The notes beneath the pieces are model-generated. The model did not search any database, was not told the origin of the DNA, and worked only from the letters and a program-made list of their open reading frames with translations. A stretch of DNA of 64,000 bases, taken from Arachnopeziza araneosa. Lineage: Eukaryota > Ascomycota > Leotiomycetes > Helotiales > Arachnopezizaceae. The stretch spans positions 1 to 64,000 of the forward strand of contig QYAI01000130.1 of assembly GCA_003988855.1 (NCBI GenBank). The letters run 5' to 3'. Position 1 is the first letter of the stretch. Every line of letters begins with the position of its first letter. Shown piece by piece: positions 36,764 through 47,972 of the stretch. A program made the position numbers and the translations under genes.

Positions 36764-39261
36764 TTAGAGCATGAGAAGATCACCATTCGTACCGCCACCC
36801 ATTGCAGGCTGATAAACCTGCTGAGGGGCATTCTGACTAACGACATAGCTCTGCATCTCATTCCTCCCAACAACGGGACTACCACCAAATCCATCTTCTT
36901 GGCTACCATTAATGTTCATAGCCGCCATCTGTTGACTGCCAACTCCGGCAAAGAATTCGTCTGCAGCATCCACTGCCGCAGCAAGATCTCCATTCTGAGG
37001 TGGCCGTACTGTAGGTTGGCCGCTCATACCAAAAGCTGACAAAGACTTCTGGCTGTCCAGGCCATTTGCGGTTGCTAAGCTATCTTTTTGAAGAGCTGGA
37101 CTATCTGCTAATTTGCGCGGCCGTGCAGATCGGAAAACTTGTTGAACAGGCTTCAAGTAGACTGTTGCTAGTGTGCCAACATTGAGACACATCTCTTCAA
37201 GCGTGACGGGATCTAGTTTTTCGGATTCGGCAGTGATAGGTGGTTTTTCGCCCATAACGATTTCCTTCGCAGTAGCCATATCAGAGGAGAGCAGTCGCCA
37301 GTACATATAACCTCGATCCCTTAGGTCAGGATTATCGGTGTCTTCGGTAGCCCATTTGAGAACTTTCGGAACAAGTTCTTGACCCTTTGTAGGCCGCTGG
37401 ATAAAGAGTTTCACCGTGGCTGTCAGAAGTGCAAGTTGAACTTCTACAGGTTCATCCGCAAACGAATAAAGGAAATCTTCCAGTAGTACATCCGAATTCT
37501 CGATACGAGACGCATACTGTCCAATTACCCAGATCATTGCTGCTTTGGCTTCCGGTTCGTCTAAGGAATCCAGGTTTTCGCACAGAGTAGAAATGATAGA
37601 CTCGTACTGATTGGGGTATTTTCGAAAAATATTTCGGATGACAACTGTAGCTTCCTGGACGATGTACGTGACTTTGGTTGCTACAAGCTCAAGTAGTGTA
37701 TTGATGCATCGCCTAGCCGCGGGCTCGATTTTGATTGCAAGCTTCCCTATCGCACGTACTGATTTCCGCACGAAATGGACGTCAATTTCCGTCGCGTACT
37801 CACGTAATTCTGTCAACACCTCCTCGATGTTCCTTTCATTTGCCAGCATGAAAATTAACTCGAGTTTGGTGACTTTGACATAGATGGGATCGTTATATTT
37901 GCAAAAGAAAACCCTGATGTCGTTTCGAAGTACCTCGGGTCGTCTCTGTAATATTAGAAGTGCATTTCGAAGCGCAAGGTACTGCACTTCTGGCCCTTTC
38001 GCAAGCAGCGTCACCAACGGAGGTGATAACTTTCGGCATAAAACTGAGATTTGCTTCTGATCAGCGATGTAATTCATGAGATACAAGATAACTCGGATGC
38101 AAGTGAGAACCACTGCTGAATTCGAGTGAGATAATCGAGGTGATATCCTTTCAGCAAGGAGGAGTGCTTCAGAGGATTCTTGGGGTACATAGGACATAAG
38201 AGCTTCAAGTATGTATGTTTGGCCCCATCTGCATTCAATCAGCAAATAATCTAGCGTAAACTGGAACTGCGTACTCTGAACAGTCCGGTAATATTTGCAC
38301 CATCTTCGAAGCGTTACCATAGTCGATAGTCAGCTTAATTGCGTCGCTTCGTTCCCAAATGTCCATCAGACTTGCCAAGGCACTCGCAACGACTGTCGGG
38401 TTATCATCTCTCAGCATTGAGTTCAGCCTATCAATCAGATCTGACGCTTCTACAAGATGTCTGTCGTGATCATATAACTTAGCAACGCAAAAGGCGGCCG
38501 TCTTGCGCACATATGGATCTGCATCTCGAAGCAGCTGTTTAGTGGGAGGAACCGTAGCTTCCACAAATTCTCTGACATGAATATACGACAATGTCCGCAA
38601 AGCCAGAGCCCTGACCAATGGGTTTGTATCACTCATATCCTACAAAGGTCAGAAGTAGGACAATAAACTGAGTAATGGAGTACCTCTTGAAGAATAGGTA
38701 GAGCCTTCAGAGCAACATCAGGTTTCATCCGAGCATAGTTCACAAGGAACAAAAAGCACCTATTCCTCGTAAGCTAGAATCTGCTGCTAGAACCGTTGCG
38801 CCGAGCCTACATCTTCTTGATTTCCAAGCTGGGTATCTGCATACACGCCACGACATCCGGAAAGAGAGCGACCATATCATTATTACTCATTGTCATATTC
38901 GCCACAATTTTCTTCAGCGCAATCTTCTTAGCTGTATGATTCTTGTCCTTCTTCCCTCCACTATTCAACTCTTGTCGTAGCTCGGCGACTTTGCCCTGTG
39001 TAGAACGGAAATATAGTGAGCCACCGGGTCCATAACCAGCAGGCGGTATATACCGAGGAATGAACATCGCATGAGATGCCTTCATTGCGTTGCGAAGAGT
39101 GGTATAGATACAGATCTCAAAGAGTCACACTTGGGCGCAAAGTACGATGGTTGTGCCAGTGTAGCAGGTGCAGCAGTATTGAGTGTCGCAGGGCAAAGAT
39201 AAGGAGAATAGAGGGTACGTACTCGAGCAAAGAGCTTCGCATCTCCTCCGCTGGAACTCAT
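36764..39261 (-). CDS. apl2: AP-1 clathrin adaptor complex, beta subunit
   Basis: Five exons on minus, 39261-39223, 38995-38811, 38759-38684, 38639-38275 and 38228-36764, give 709 residues. The trunk is a HEAT/armadillo adaptin solenoid with the beta-adaptin signatures KVAELRQELNSGGKKDK, KKIVANMTMSNNDMVALFPD, IKKMCFLFLVNYAR, DTNPLVRALALRTLSYI and VRKSVRAIGKLAIKI. After about residue 590 a Gln/Gly/Asn-rich hinge runs to the end; there is no C-terminal ear domain, as is usual for fungal beta adaptins. The subunit binds clathrin and dileucine cargo in AP-1 coats between trans-Golgi and endosomes. The wording is closer to beta of AP-1 than AP-2, but I judged that by memory. Exon 1 has 13 codons; the large 227-nt first intron is unusual beside the short ones around. 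It is head-to-head with emc4. Confidence 0.92.
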
Positions 39262-39624
39262 AGTGAACAGGAGGTTCTATATGTGCCAGTACCCCTCCAA
39301 ATCCAACCCAAGCTCCTGGACCAACAGGAATCTGAATCTGGCAGACCGGGAACGCGCAGATGGTGTGTCACCTGCACCATTCACCTCCAACTAGGGTGTT
39401 GATAACGTCGCAGCTGAATATCCATGAAATCCGTAGTAGTCGAAGTATTTTGAAGGTTTTCTGTGTCGCAAGTCGTTGGCAAAGCTGTTGAAAGTCCAAT
39501 AGGGGCTGCTGCGAAGGCCGGGATCTGCCAGCGCCGGTTTCCGAGCTTGTCTGACAACGACCTCAATCTTTAAGGAAACAGTTCAGAAGCAGAAGCAACC
39601 CATTTCCACTATTCCACAATTATA
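39262..39624. promoter_or_regulatory. Bidirectional promoter region between apl2 and emc4
   Basis: The two divergent start codons are 363 nt apart, so both promoters lie here. No specific factor site or TATA box is identified. The call rests on arrangement. Confidence 0.55.
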
Positions 39625-40283
39625 ATGGCTTCTTCATCAACACCACCACCACCGCAATGGGTGTTAGACCTCAATTCTCCCTCAGCTACGAAGCCCAAGT
39701 CCGGCATTGTTCCCGATCCACCAGGATTCCCAGCCGTGTCTTCAGGAAAGGTTTGTTGTTGTCCTGTTGTCCTGTTATCCTAACAGTTTCTAACACCTCC
39801 TAGAAGCAGCAAGTAGCCTCTAAATCCACTACCGTTCGCGCACCACCCACCACAAAAGAGATGGACACTCTCAAGCTCAAGAAAGCGTGGGAGGTGGCAC
39901 TAGCTCCAGTCAAGCAGCTCCCCATGACCGCAATCATGATGTACATGTCTGGCAACTCTCTGCAGATCTTTAGCATCATGATGGTAGGCATGGCGTTCAA
40001 GACGCCGTTAATGGGGCTGATGGCGACAAATCAAGCGTTTGAGAAGTTTGAGAGTGAGGGCACCAAAGACAAGCTACTAGTTGTGAAGGCTGTTTATGTG
40101 GCCATGCAGATCCTAGCGTTAGCTTTGGGTATTTGGAAAGTTAACGGGATGGGGTTGTTACCGTAAGTACTTTCTTGAGCAAAAGAGAGTCGGAGGCTAA
40201 CAGATTGCAGAACTACGAGGTCGGATTGGCTGGCTTGGGAGACGGCGAGGGATCCTTTGGAAGTTGCACTTCCTGCATTTTGA
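39625..40283 (+). CDS. emc4: ER membrane protein complex subunit 4
   Basis: Three exons, 39625-39750, 39804-40162 and 40211-40283, give 185 residues. The N-terminal ~60 residues are polar and Pro-rich (WVLDLNSPS opening); then comes the family core LKLKKAWEVALAPVKQLPM followed by MYMSGNSLQIFSIMMVGMA and two hydrophobic helices (about 88-112 and 132-155) with the FEKFE segment between, ending TRSDWLAWETARDP. EMC4 is a subunit of the EMC insertase that places weakly hydrophobic and tail-anchored helices into the ER membrane. The second intron splits the Pro codon (CC|A) and restores LPTTRSDWLAW, which confirms the model. Confidence 0.93.
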
Positions 40284-41083
40284 ATATACTTATTTAATGA
40301 TCCATGGCACGGCGTTTAGGAGGTATCGGGTGGATTTAGTCAGTAAATTAAGGGTTGTGTGTTTCGCCCTTAAGAATGTTTTACACAACAAGAACTCCGT
40401 CTTCAGTCTCATGATCTTCCTATATGCTAAAGATACAAGGGAAATGTGTCCGAGGAACCAGCAAGTATCTGGATCTGCTAGTGCTACGCATCCAAATTAG
40501 TGACATTATTTCAAAAAAGAGCCCTTAAGAAACCTTAGTAAACGAGCACAAGACTCGGGTTAGCCTAATCGAGGTTTTTTGGGAACCCATCTCGAAGACC
40601 CATAACTCAAGGTTCATTATTGGCACAGACTACAACAATTACAGAGGGCATTCGGTGCTCAGATGAGTTTCTCATTAGTCAAGTAACGCGTATCTAAGCA
40701 AGACGAATGCCATATAGACTAAATTAATCAGAATGCAATTCCAAAGGACTGTCTCGTCATACTCACGGCAGTGAAGATTTCTCTCTCGTATTTGAACATG
40801 CTGCAATTGGGTAATGAAGATGACCCACCTTCCGCTTCTTGAACCAGATCCTTATTCTCCTCTTCTTTCGATAGCTTGGTTGAATCAGTTCAACAACTAA
40901 ACCTTTCCAAGGCAACTAATTAGTAGGACTAAGCGTCTTATTAGCATAGTCACGTTTGCTATCCCCAGGCATCCACGCTGGATTACATGTAAGACAATAA
41001 CCTCCGAAGCCTCCCGTGTGTCTATTCCTCTCTAACATCGAAGAAGAGCGTCACTAATGCACTACACTTACATCAATGAAACA
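40284..41083. other. Intergenic stretch, gene-poor
   Basis: These ~800 nt follow emc4 and precede a candidate small secreted protein. Only short unconvincing ORFs are present (for example 40264-40500 overlapping the emc4 end). No repeat or RNA gene is recognised. Confidence 0.5.
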
Positions 41084-41416
41084 ATGTCATTTTTAAACCA
41101 CTTTGATGGCCTTGGAGCATTACTTCTCATACTTCAATCCCAAGCACTCGCGATACTACTACCAACGTCGGTGGCTGCACCGGTAACTGTCACTACGGGC
41201 ATCAATTCCTTTAGAGATTCGGCAAAGAAGTTCTCCATTAGAGAAACATCTGAATGCCCGAAAACGAGACAATGTCTATCTCACTCTGTCTCTCTTGGGG
41301 AGAGGAGTCAATGCTACAATAAATTACTAGGGAGTGAAAGATATTATTCTTTGACGAATGTGACGAATATTTTTGAAGTAGCTTGTCCTGATAGTGTAAT
41401 TCCCTATGGGAACTAG
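41084..41416 (+). CDS. Candidate small secreted cysteine-containing protein
   Basis: I do not recognise this protein. The ORF gives 110 residues from the ATG at 41084 (an in-frame ATG at 41057 adds nine polar residues). A hydrophobic core (about 11-31: GALLLILQSQALAILLPTSVA) ending in a small-residue motif near AAP looks like a signal peptide. The predicted mature part is about 75 residues, polar, with four cysteines (ECPKTRQC, SQCYN, VACPD), an even number suited to two disulfides, and one N-glycosylation sequon (NVT). There is no second membrane segment or GPI signal. It lies alone in a gene-poor AT-rich stretch. A secreted effector-like or wall protein is possible, but a chance ORF cannot be excluded; no intron is needed. 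Confidence 0.45.
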   Translation: MSFLNHFDGLGALLLILQSQALAILLPTSVAAPVTVTTGINSFRDSAKKFSIRETSECPKTRQCLSHSVSLGERSQCYNKLLGSERYYSLTNVTNIFEVACPDSVIPYGN

Positions 41417-43496
41417 ACTCTCCCCTCGACCGTCTAGATTCTGTTGATCAATTTTTCTGGCTCCTCCGGAAGTGCTTGTCTGGGTGAATAGGTAATTGAT
41501 CATCAGTTTCCGTTCTCCTCCCTTAAAAAAATGATTCAAGAACAACAGCTGTTTTTCGAAGGATATACATTGTGGTGTAACCATTTATTGATAATTCCCT
41601 AAATTCACTTCCAGTTTGACTACAAATTGCGTCCGAATGGCAAATCTACAAATCAATCTATTAGTCATGTTCGCACCCCGAATGTTTAAAGTTGGATTAC
41701 ATTTTTGGTCCTAAAGCTTGGAACTTTGATATGGAAAGTCTGTAGCCAGAGGCTGCCTCAGGTGGAGCAACTACAGCTGTGGAGTAATGATCTAAATGAG
41801 GCGAGATCATTCTCACATGTTGAATCATCACAGTTTCTATTCAAATCTTAATTATTATACAGCTTTAGAGACGTGTTTTTAATGTTATTGTTCGTGTGAA
41901 TATGAGTCAAAAGGCTCCGTGAAGCAATGCACCGAGGCGACTTTCTAGGGAGTCCATCCTTCAATGGAACGCAAAGCTCTTCCAATCCGAAGAGTATAAC
42001 CAAGAATCAAATTCTTATTGATTGCATTAATTACAAGCTTCTAAATCGCATAAAAAGTGGCTGATAAAGGAAAGGAAAGGAACAATTGGGGTTGAGGCTC
42101 CAACCCTGCTTAGGAGAGCACCATATCTCGAACCTTCCAAGTATAGAATCTGGAAAAAAGTAATTGTCGAAACACTGGACGAGTAATGCCGAAGGATGGG
42201 TAAATATCGGTTCAAGCTATGGCGAAGTTCACTTGAAACACACTGGAATGCTCGTGTTGTAATAATACGGGCGGACGTTGAAAGAGGTTATGGAGGAGAT
42301 GAACTCGATCGGACAGCTGCAGCGTGGGATTGGACTTACGTAGCACTGCGGAATGCAAAGGGGGTCTGAGATACATGGAAAGAAACGGGGGATATTTAGA
42401 AACAGGAGACTGTGAAACGTCTTGATATCATGAATACGAATGCTTTGTCATATCAACCGAAAAAGCCGAAAAGAGCAATGCCACATTCATAAATCGCCTC
42501 AATGCCGTTTGTAAAACATTTTTACTGAACCACTCTGTGATATTAATTAACTTCTTATTGAAGTCAAAACATTGATCGAAATGCTATCACGAATCCTGCA
42601 CCTTGGTGCAAACATTGAAAAGCAAAGATGGGTGACTTATTTTACGGAGCAGTCGGCTAGGATTCATGTACTGTAGAATCCGCAAATAAAGTACAAGAGT
42701 GGATAAAAAAGTGGTACTCGCCGAGCGTCATAGGAATGAATGAGGTCCACGATCAAGGCAGGAGGAAGTGGAGTGCTGTTTCAATTGCTGTTGTAGGGAG
42801 TACCTAGCATGGGGTGTGAAGTATGAAACGCCTGCTGAAAAGCTCGGCCAGTTCCATTCTTTGTGATGGAAATCACCGAATAGTCGGTAGTTGTGACGTG
42901 CGTAATACGAACAACGACGTTGTTCTTGTTATCATTCGTTGACGAAAAGTTGTTCACGGATATAAAAGGTCAAAGATGTCGTGTCCTCCGAATGCGTGCG
43001 TGCCCTGGTGTTTGCAATATGATATTCAACGAATCGAATCTCGGGTGGTTTAGTCCTGTCGACGGTCACGTTTAGTAGCGGGTCAGGCCACCACCTCGCT
43101 GCTTTTCTGGGAGCACGTTGGGTCTGGGCCCTCTCAGGTACCATCTTGCCCACGGGACTGCCAGCAAATATGTCAGATTGAGGCGGAGTATTCTGACTCG
43201 CATAGCAGCCTGAGGTCACGATTGAGGAATACGATTGAAAAGGGATAACTTGGACGGGAATCTTGCGCGGCTGCAGAGACACGAGGTGGGAAGGGAGAAT
43301 TCGGATCAAGATTCAACGCTGAGATTCAGCATCTTTAAAGGAAGCTTCCGAGCCACCGTTGATTCCGTGTAAATTTAGAAACGTGTCTTGCCTTGTTTCT
43401 CGTATCGTTGATCAGGAGCGCCTCGGACACTGTGGCTGCTTCTGCTAGGCCGAGAAGGGAGAAGATTGATTCTAAGCTGAGGGAAGTCAGTAAGTT

Positions 43497-43532
43497 AGTG
43501 CCAGTGCCAGTGCCAGTGCCAGTGCCAGTGCC
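43497..43532 (+). repeat. Hexanucleotide microsatellite (AGTGCC)6
   Basis: Six perfect tandem copies of AGTGCC are visible, followed by AG. In one frame they would encode alternating Pro-Val, but the ORF around them (43393-43608) is not convincing as a gene. The repeat is likely length-variable between strains. Confidence 0.9.
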
Positions 43533-44522
43533 AGAGAGCAGAAGGAAGAGCCGCTTTGTCAGAGTCCACCGTTCAAAAGGTGCTTTGGTGTTGCAAGTTT
43601 GTCTGTGATCAGAGTCTAGGTAAAATAGATTATCCGTGAGGAGAAAAGACCATTAACGGCCCCGTGGCTGATGATCCCTCAATATGTAGGTATGGCGTTC
43701 GGCCGGCAGAAAGGCTGCATAAAAATTATCCATATTAAGTCGACGCACTTGCGCGGCCCTTTCTCCCACCAACAGCAGTCAGCTCGCTCACCATCAGTCT
43801 GAGGGAGCAGAAGAAACAAAGTTATTATGATGATGACGATTATTCTTGAACCCTCACGCTCGTTTCAGTGAGACTGAGTACAGTCAGTAAAGCGGATATC
43901 ACGCATCGTGTTTGTTTTCGCCGCCTTCCCTTCCGGGTTGATGAGGGCTTCCAGCAGATCGTCGAGGAGAGATTAAGGGCCAATCTATTTTCCAATGGGC
44001 TTTTCTTCAAACATCACCAGGGCCGGTTCGGGCTGCTGATTTGCTCGGTTGGTGCAGAAGGGCGGGGAGACCCTGCCGATTTCCATTTCATGCTGAGCCC
44101 AGGACAGGCCACCAGCGTGCAGGGACCGACCAACTAAGCCCAGAACAGCGCGGGATATTGGCGATTTTACTGCAGGGGGAAAGTCCTATTTTGGCTGTGT
44201 TTGCTGTTGACCGCCCGCAACATGAAGGGGAATTGTTTGGCTTTCTTCCTTTGGCCTCCTATTCTTCTCTGCGGTTTGTTTGCTGGAATTCCAACGACTC
44301 GGGCTCGTCGTGAATCTCTCGCCAGTTATCAGACTCTCCATCGCCTTAGCCTCCTCTTCTTGCTTGTGCCCACAGCGTCCCTTTCCGACCAGGCTGCGCA
44401 AATTGGACCTGCCTAGCTGCTGACGCCCTGGCCCGTTCTGTTCTTTCCACCCGCCGCCCCCAAGCCCAAACGCTAAACCACCCTACATCTCAGTCACCTC
44501 CCCATCACTCCTTCACCCTCAA

Positions 44523-44560
44523 CCTCCTCCTCCTCCTCCTCCACCTCCGCCGCCGCCTTC
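44523..44560 (+). repeat. CCT/CCG trinucleotide tract
   Basis: A pyrimidine-rich run of CCT triplets passing into CCG triplets lies about 610 nt upstream of the msb2 start codon. Such C/T tracts are common in promoters and leaders of strongly expressed fungal genes; no specific role is shown here. Confidence 0.7.
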
Positions 44561-45092
44561 AACCTCTCCCTCCCTCCTCGTAGGAACTTCTCTTCGCCAT
44601 CGACGTGCAGCTTGCTCGCACGCTTTCTACGAGTATCCAACCACAGAAAAAGGAACGGCCTCGGGAGGTCTCTGGATGATGTTGGCGTGTTCATGATCGC
44701 GAAAGGATTCGAAATTAAGACGACAAACCCCCCGGATCCTTTCCGACGACTTTTCGTCACGACATTCCTTTGAGTCTTGCCAGCTGCGCCTTTTTTGCGA
44801 CCGATAATTAATCTCACGATGTGAGTGCGAATGCTTCTTTTCCTTGGTAGCAATGGGGGCCTTCGGGATGAATCGTGAAAAGAAGTGTTTCGGGAGGGCC
44901 TTGAAGAAAGGAGACCTGGGCATCATGGATGCCCATCACACCTTCACCTTCGATCACATTTACTGACCTTTGCTATCTATTAGACACACTCGTTGACATC
45001 TTTGTCAAGTACGCTCGTTCATCCAATTTGCCCTGACAGTCAGTCATCTTGACTCCGCAGTCGCCAATCTCGTCATTGACTCTCAATTCAGA

Positions 45093-45100
45093 TATTTAAA
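45093..45100 (+). promoter_or_regulatory. TATA-like box of msb2
   Basis: The sequence TATTTAAA stands about 75 nt before the msb2 ATG and is followed by a C/T-rich stretch (CTTCCTCATCTCTCTCCTC), a typical layout of a fungal core promoter. The spacing fits, but if the transcript has a long leader this would not be the real core promoter. Confidence 0.35.
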
Positions 45101-45173
45101 TCCTACTTTCGTCTAGCTTCCTCATCTCTCTCCTCAACTTGATCACTTCTATACACATATACCAATTGCCAGG

Positions 45174-47972
45174 ATGCATACACCTTCGCTATTTGTCGCC
45201 TCTGTGGCTGTACTTTCTACGTTCGCCAGCGCCGAAGTCGAACGACCCAGATTCTATTTTCCACGCTCAATAAAACGTCCGATATATCAGAACAGAACAG
45301 CAACCCCTCCTCCTGCATTACCAACACTAATAGATCCTTCAACCTCCTCCTCAACAAAGCGTTCACTGTCGGATTTTCTAAGCGGGATAACAGGCATAGC
45401 TGGGGCAAGTTCCAATGCAGACGACGCGACGAGCGATACCACATCTGGGTCTTCAGCAGCGACAACGAATGGAACGAGCTCGGATGGGACAACGACTGTA
45501 GTCGTTTCAATGACAATGACCACTGTGATAGGATCCGAACCAACCGCGGCAATTACTACAACTGTGGCCGCTGTATCCTCAACCTCTGCAGACTCTTCTA
45601 GTTCAATTCTGGATTCTTCCACTGCGGCACTTTCTCAGGCAGCTCAGTCAACTACAGTGGCTTTGGCTTCAACTGGAGGAGTTCCGAGTGTTATTGTTCT
45701 ACCGACAGTCCCCTTGCCAACCCCGGCAGCCTCGTCCGCCATAGCATCGACGAGTGTAGTACAGCCTGCACCATCCTCCAGCGATTCAAGCGCTATTTCG
45801 TTAACTGTGGTTGTTCCCATTGATCCCATTGCAGCAACTTCGACGACAGAAGTTCCATCCACGGCAGCTGCTTCAACGGGTGGTGTGCCAGATACCGTCG
45901 TCCAACCTACCGCTGCTTCGTCTAGCCTCGCAGCCGTTGCATCAACTGGAGGCGTTCCTGATTCTGTTATACAGCCAACAGCTTCTTCCTCCAGTTCTGC
46001 AGCTGATCCCACTACAGCAGCAGCCTCTTCAAGTACTTCAGCTGAGTCAACTGCAGCAGCCTCATCTAGCTTTTCAGCAATCACTATTTTACCAGGTGGA
46101 GTTGTCTCATCAACATCTACTACCTCAGCAAGCGCAGCTGCTAGTACATCTACGGAGAACCCAGCTGGTGTTTCGTTCACGGGAAGCGGCGGCTCAACCG
46201 TCCCTACAGCAGCAGCAACTAGTACTACACCCTTAATCGTGGTTCCCATTAGCAGCATCCTCAGCAGTATCATATCTGCTGTGAGCAGCGACATTATCCC
46301 TCCAGTTTCATCCGCACCCACCTCAACTGTAGTTCCTGATCCTCCCTCGACTGTTTCCGCCGCTTCGACCACTACCGCTGAGGTTCCTTCAGCAGCCCCA
46401 ACCACTACCGCTGCGGGAGTTTTACCTAGTTCTTCGGCCGCTGGGACGGGTGGTGCCAGTCCAATCTCAAGCATTATATCTGAGATATCAACTCTTATTC
46501 CAGTCTCCAGTGCTGCCCCAACGGTCATCTCCAGCGTTGCGCCTCCGCCAACAACTGAAAGCGCGGCACCTTCTACGATTGTTGTTCCTGCCTCTAGTGT
46601 CGTTCCAATCTCGAGCGCTGCTCCGACCTCTGTTGTCGTCTCGAGCATTGTTGCACCAACTACAGTGGCTCCGGTTTCTAGCGCCGCTGCTACAACTGTC
46701 GTTCCACCCTCTCCGCCCGAATCGACGGTGAACGGTACCAATACAACTCCTGTTTCTAGTGGAGGCAGTGCTCCAACCAGCATAGTGATTTCCAGTGCGG
46801 CTCAAACAATCGTCCCAACAAGCTCCGGCGCAGGAGTCACTGCAACATTCAATGGCACAACAGCTTCTTCTGCGCCATCTTCCATTCCTGCAGGTGTCTC
46901 TGTATCTCTCCCTATAATTACTGCCACTACAAATTCCAGTCTACCTCTCACAGATTCAGCTGCCCCGACAGCTGCCCCAACTACCTTGGGAGGTGAGACT
47001 CCAACAGTGACAGTTCTCTCTGTCACTCCAACGGGACAAAATACCTTGACATCGATGTATTTAGGCACCAGCATTCTTGCTCAGCCTCAACCAACCCTCG
47101 CACCTGGACAATCTTCAACAGCCCAGCCTACTATTGCTTCTAGTATACCAAAAGCCATCTCGAACCCAGTTCCTCCTTCAACACTCCCAGACACGACAGA
47201 GGTCAACATCGGTTTCTTGTACGCTCTAAATTATTTGTTTGTTGTCAACAATGCAATGTCTTCCGCTCAAATTTTCCAATACCTCCCTGAAGGTGTTGCA
47301 GACGGATTGGGTCTGAGCCAAACTCAGGTCCAAATGGTAGACTTGATCCCTCTGAACACCACCTACCAACTAGGCTTTGTTACCACCGTGGCCCGTATTC
47401 TCATACCTTCCAGCATGGTCAGCACTCTCCAGATGGATTTACTTATTCCAACATCACAGCTCTATCAGAATGGTGATTCGAGTATCAACACTCTCATGAA
47501 TTATATCAATCCCGCCATTCCTCTGCAAGGCGGATCTGTGGTGTTGAATCCTGATTCAACTGGAACAGGAAGTGGTACCTCAGAAACTTCAGGGTCACCA
47601 TCTGGGAATAATGGATTATTCAACACGGAATCACAGAATCCTTCGCCAGCTGTGAGCGGAACTACCGCGGGCATTGCAATGGCAGCTATTGGTGGATCGG
47701 CTGCATATGGTGCTGCTATGTTCTTACTGGCCAGAAGATACAAGAACCGGAAGCAAAGTCACAGACGGTCTAATTCTCTGACGAACCCATCTGAGATGAG
47801 ACAATCCGGTAGTCCAGCACTTCTTGGAGGTACCAATGCATTAATGTCTGGTGGTAGAATCAGCCCTGAAGCCCAGAGGAATAGCAGAGGGAGTGGGAGG
47901 ACAGGCAACTCGGCTCGGACTGCACAGATATCTGCTCCAATGATGGCAGAGAACTCTCTAGGCTGGAATTGA
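45174..47972 (+). CDS. msb2: Signalling mucin MSB2
   Basis: Single-exon ORF of 932 residues. A signal peptide (1-20, ending FASA) leads into about 620 residues dominated by Ser, Thr, Ala, Val and Pro, the heavily O-glycosylated mucin domain, with an imperfect repeat ASTGGVPxxVVxPT in three copies near residues 165-265. A conserved non-mucin extracellular domain follows (about 670-790: NIGFLYALNYLFVVNN, IFQYLPEGVADGLGL, VTTVARILIPSSMV), matching the positive-acting region next to the membrane in Msb2 homologues. A single transmembrane helix (about 829-852) and a basic 77-residue cytoplasmic tail end the protein. Msb2 is a surface sensor acting with Sho1 upstream of the Cdc42-MAPK cascade for invasive growth and, in plant pathogens, appressorium formation. 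The mucin length and repeats vary quickly between species. Antisense ORFs here are shadows of the repetitive code. Confidence 0.88.
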   Translation: MHTPSLFVASVAVLSTFASAEVERPRFYFPRSIKRPIYQNRTATPPPALPTLIDPSTSSSTKRSLSDFLSGITGIAGASSNADDATSDTTSGSSAATTNGTSSDGTTTVVVSMTMTTVIGSEPTAAITTTVAAVSSTSADSSSSILDSSTAALSQAAQSTTVALASTGGVPSVIVLPTVPLPTPAASSAIASTSVVQPAPSSSDSSAISLTVVVPIDPIAATSTTEVPSTAAASTGGVPDTVVQPTAASSSLAAVASTGGVPDSVIQPTASSSSSAADPTTAAASSSTSAESTAAASSSFSAITILPGGVVSSTSTTSASAAASTSTENPAGVSFTGSGGSTVPTAAATSTTPLIVVPISSILSSIISAVSSDIIPPVSSAPTSTVVPDPPSTVSAASTTTAEVPSAAPTTTAAGVLPSSSAAGTGGASPISSIISEISTLIPVSSAAPTVISSVAPPPTTESAAPSTIVVPASSVVPISSAAPTSVVVSSIVAPTTVAPVSSAAATTVVPPSPPESTVNGTNTTPVSSGGSAPTSIVISSAAQTIVPTSSGAGVTATFNGTTASSAPSSIPAGVSVSLPIITATTNSSLPLTDSAAPTAAPTTLGGETPTVTVLSVTPTGQNTLTSMYLGTSILAQPQPTLAPGQSSTAQPTIASSIPKAISNPVPPSTLPDTTEVNIGFLYALNYLFVVNNAMSSAQIFQYLPEGVADGLGLSQTQVQMVDLIPLNTTYQLGFVTTVARILIPSSMVSTLQMDLLIPTSQLYQNGDSSINTLMNYINPAIPLQGGSVVLNPDSTGTGSGTSETSGSPSGNNGLFNTESQNPSPAVSGTTAGIAMAAIGGSAAYGAAMFLLARRYKNRKQSHRRSNSLTNPSEMRQSGSPALLGGTNALMSGGRISPEAQRNSRGSGRTGNSARTAQISAPMMAENSLGWN

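Larger units (their letters stand above)
41417..45173. other. 3.8-kb gene-free region, including the msb2 upstream region
   Basis: No convincing gene lies in these 3757 nt. ORFs such as 42932-43309 (minus) and 44494-44853 (minus) have irregular composition and no motifs. The distal part is AT-rich and featureless. From about 43700 the sequence becomes C/T-rich with simple repeats, as in fungal promoters and long 5' leaders, which fits a large regulatory region for msb2. GTGAGT at about 44821 and CAG directly before the msb2 ATG could delimit a leader intron, but this is untested. Confidence 0.5.

Noticed and set aside
42932..43309. 125-codon minus-strand ORF
   Set aside because: Pro/Arg/Ser-rich without any domain or signal; a chance ORF in a long non-coding region is more likely.
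44494..44853. 119-codon minus-strand ORF rich in Glu/Arg/Lys
   Set aside because: It is the complement of the CCT/CCG tract upstream of msb2; low-complexity DNA explains it.
45644..46783. 379-codon minus-strand ORF inside msb2
   Set aside because: It is the antisense of the repetitive Ser/Thr/Ala/Val code of the mucin domain; composition mirrors the plus strand and it has no motif of its own.
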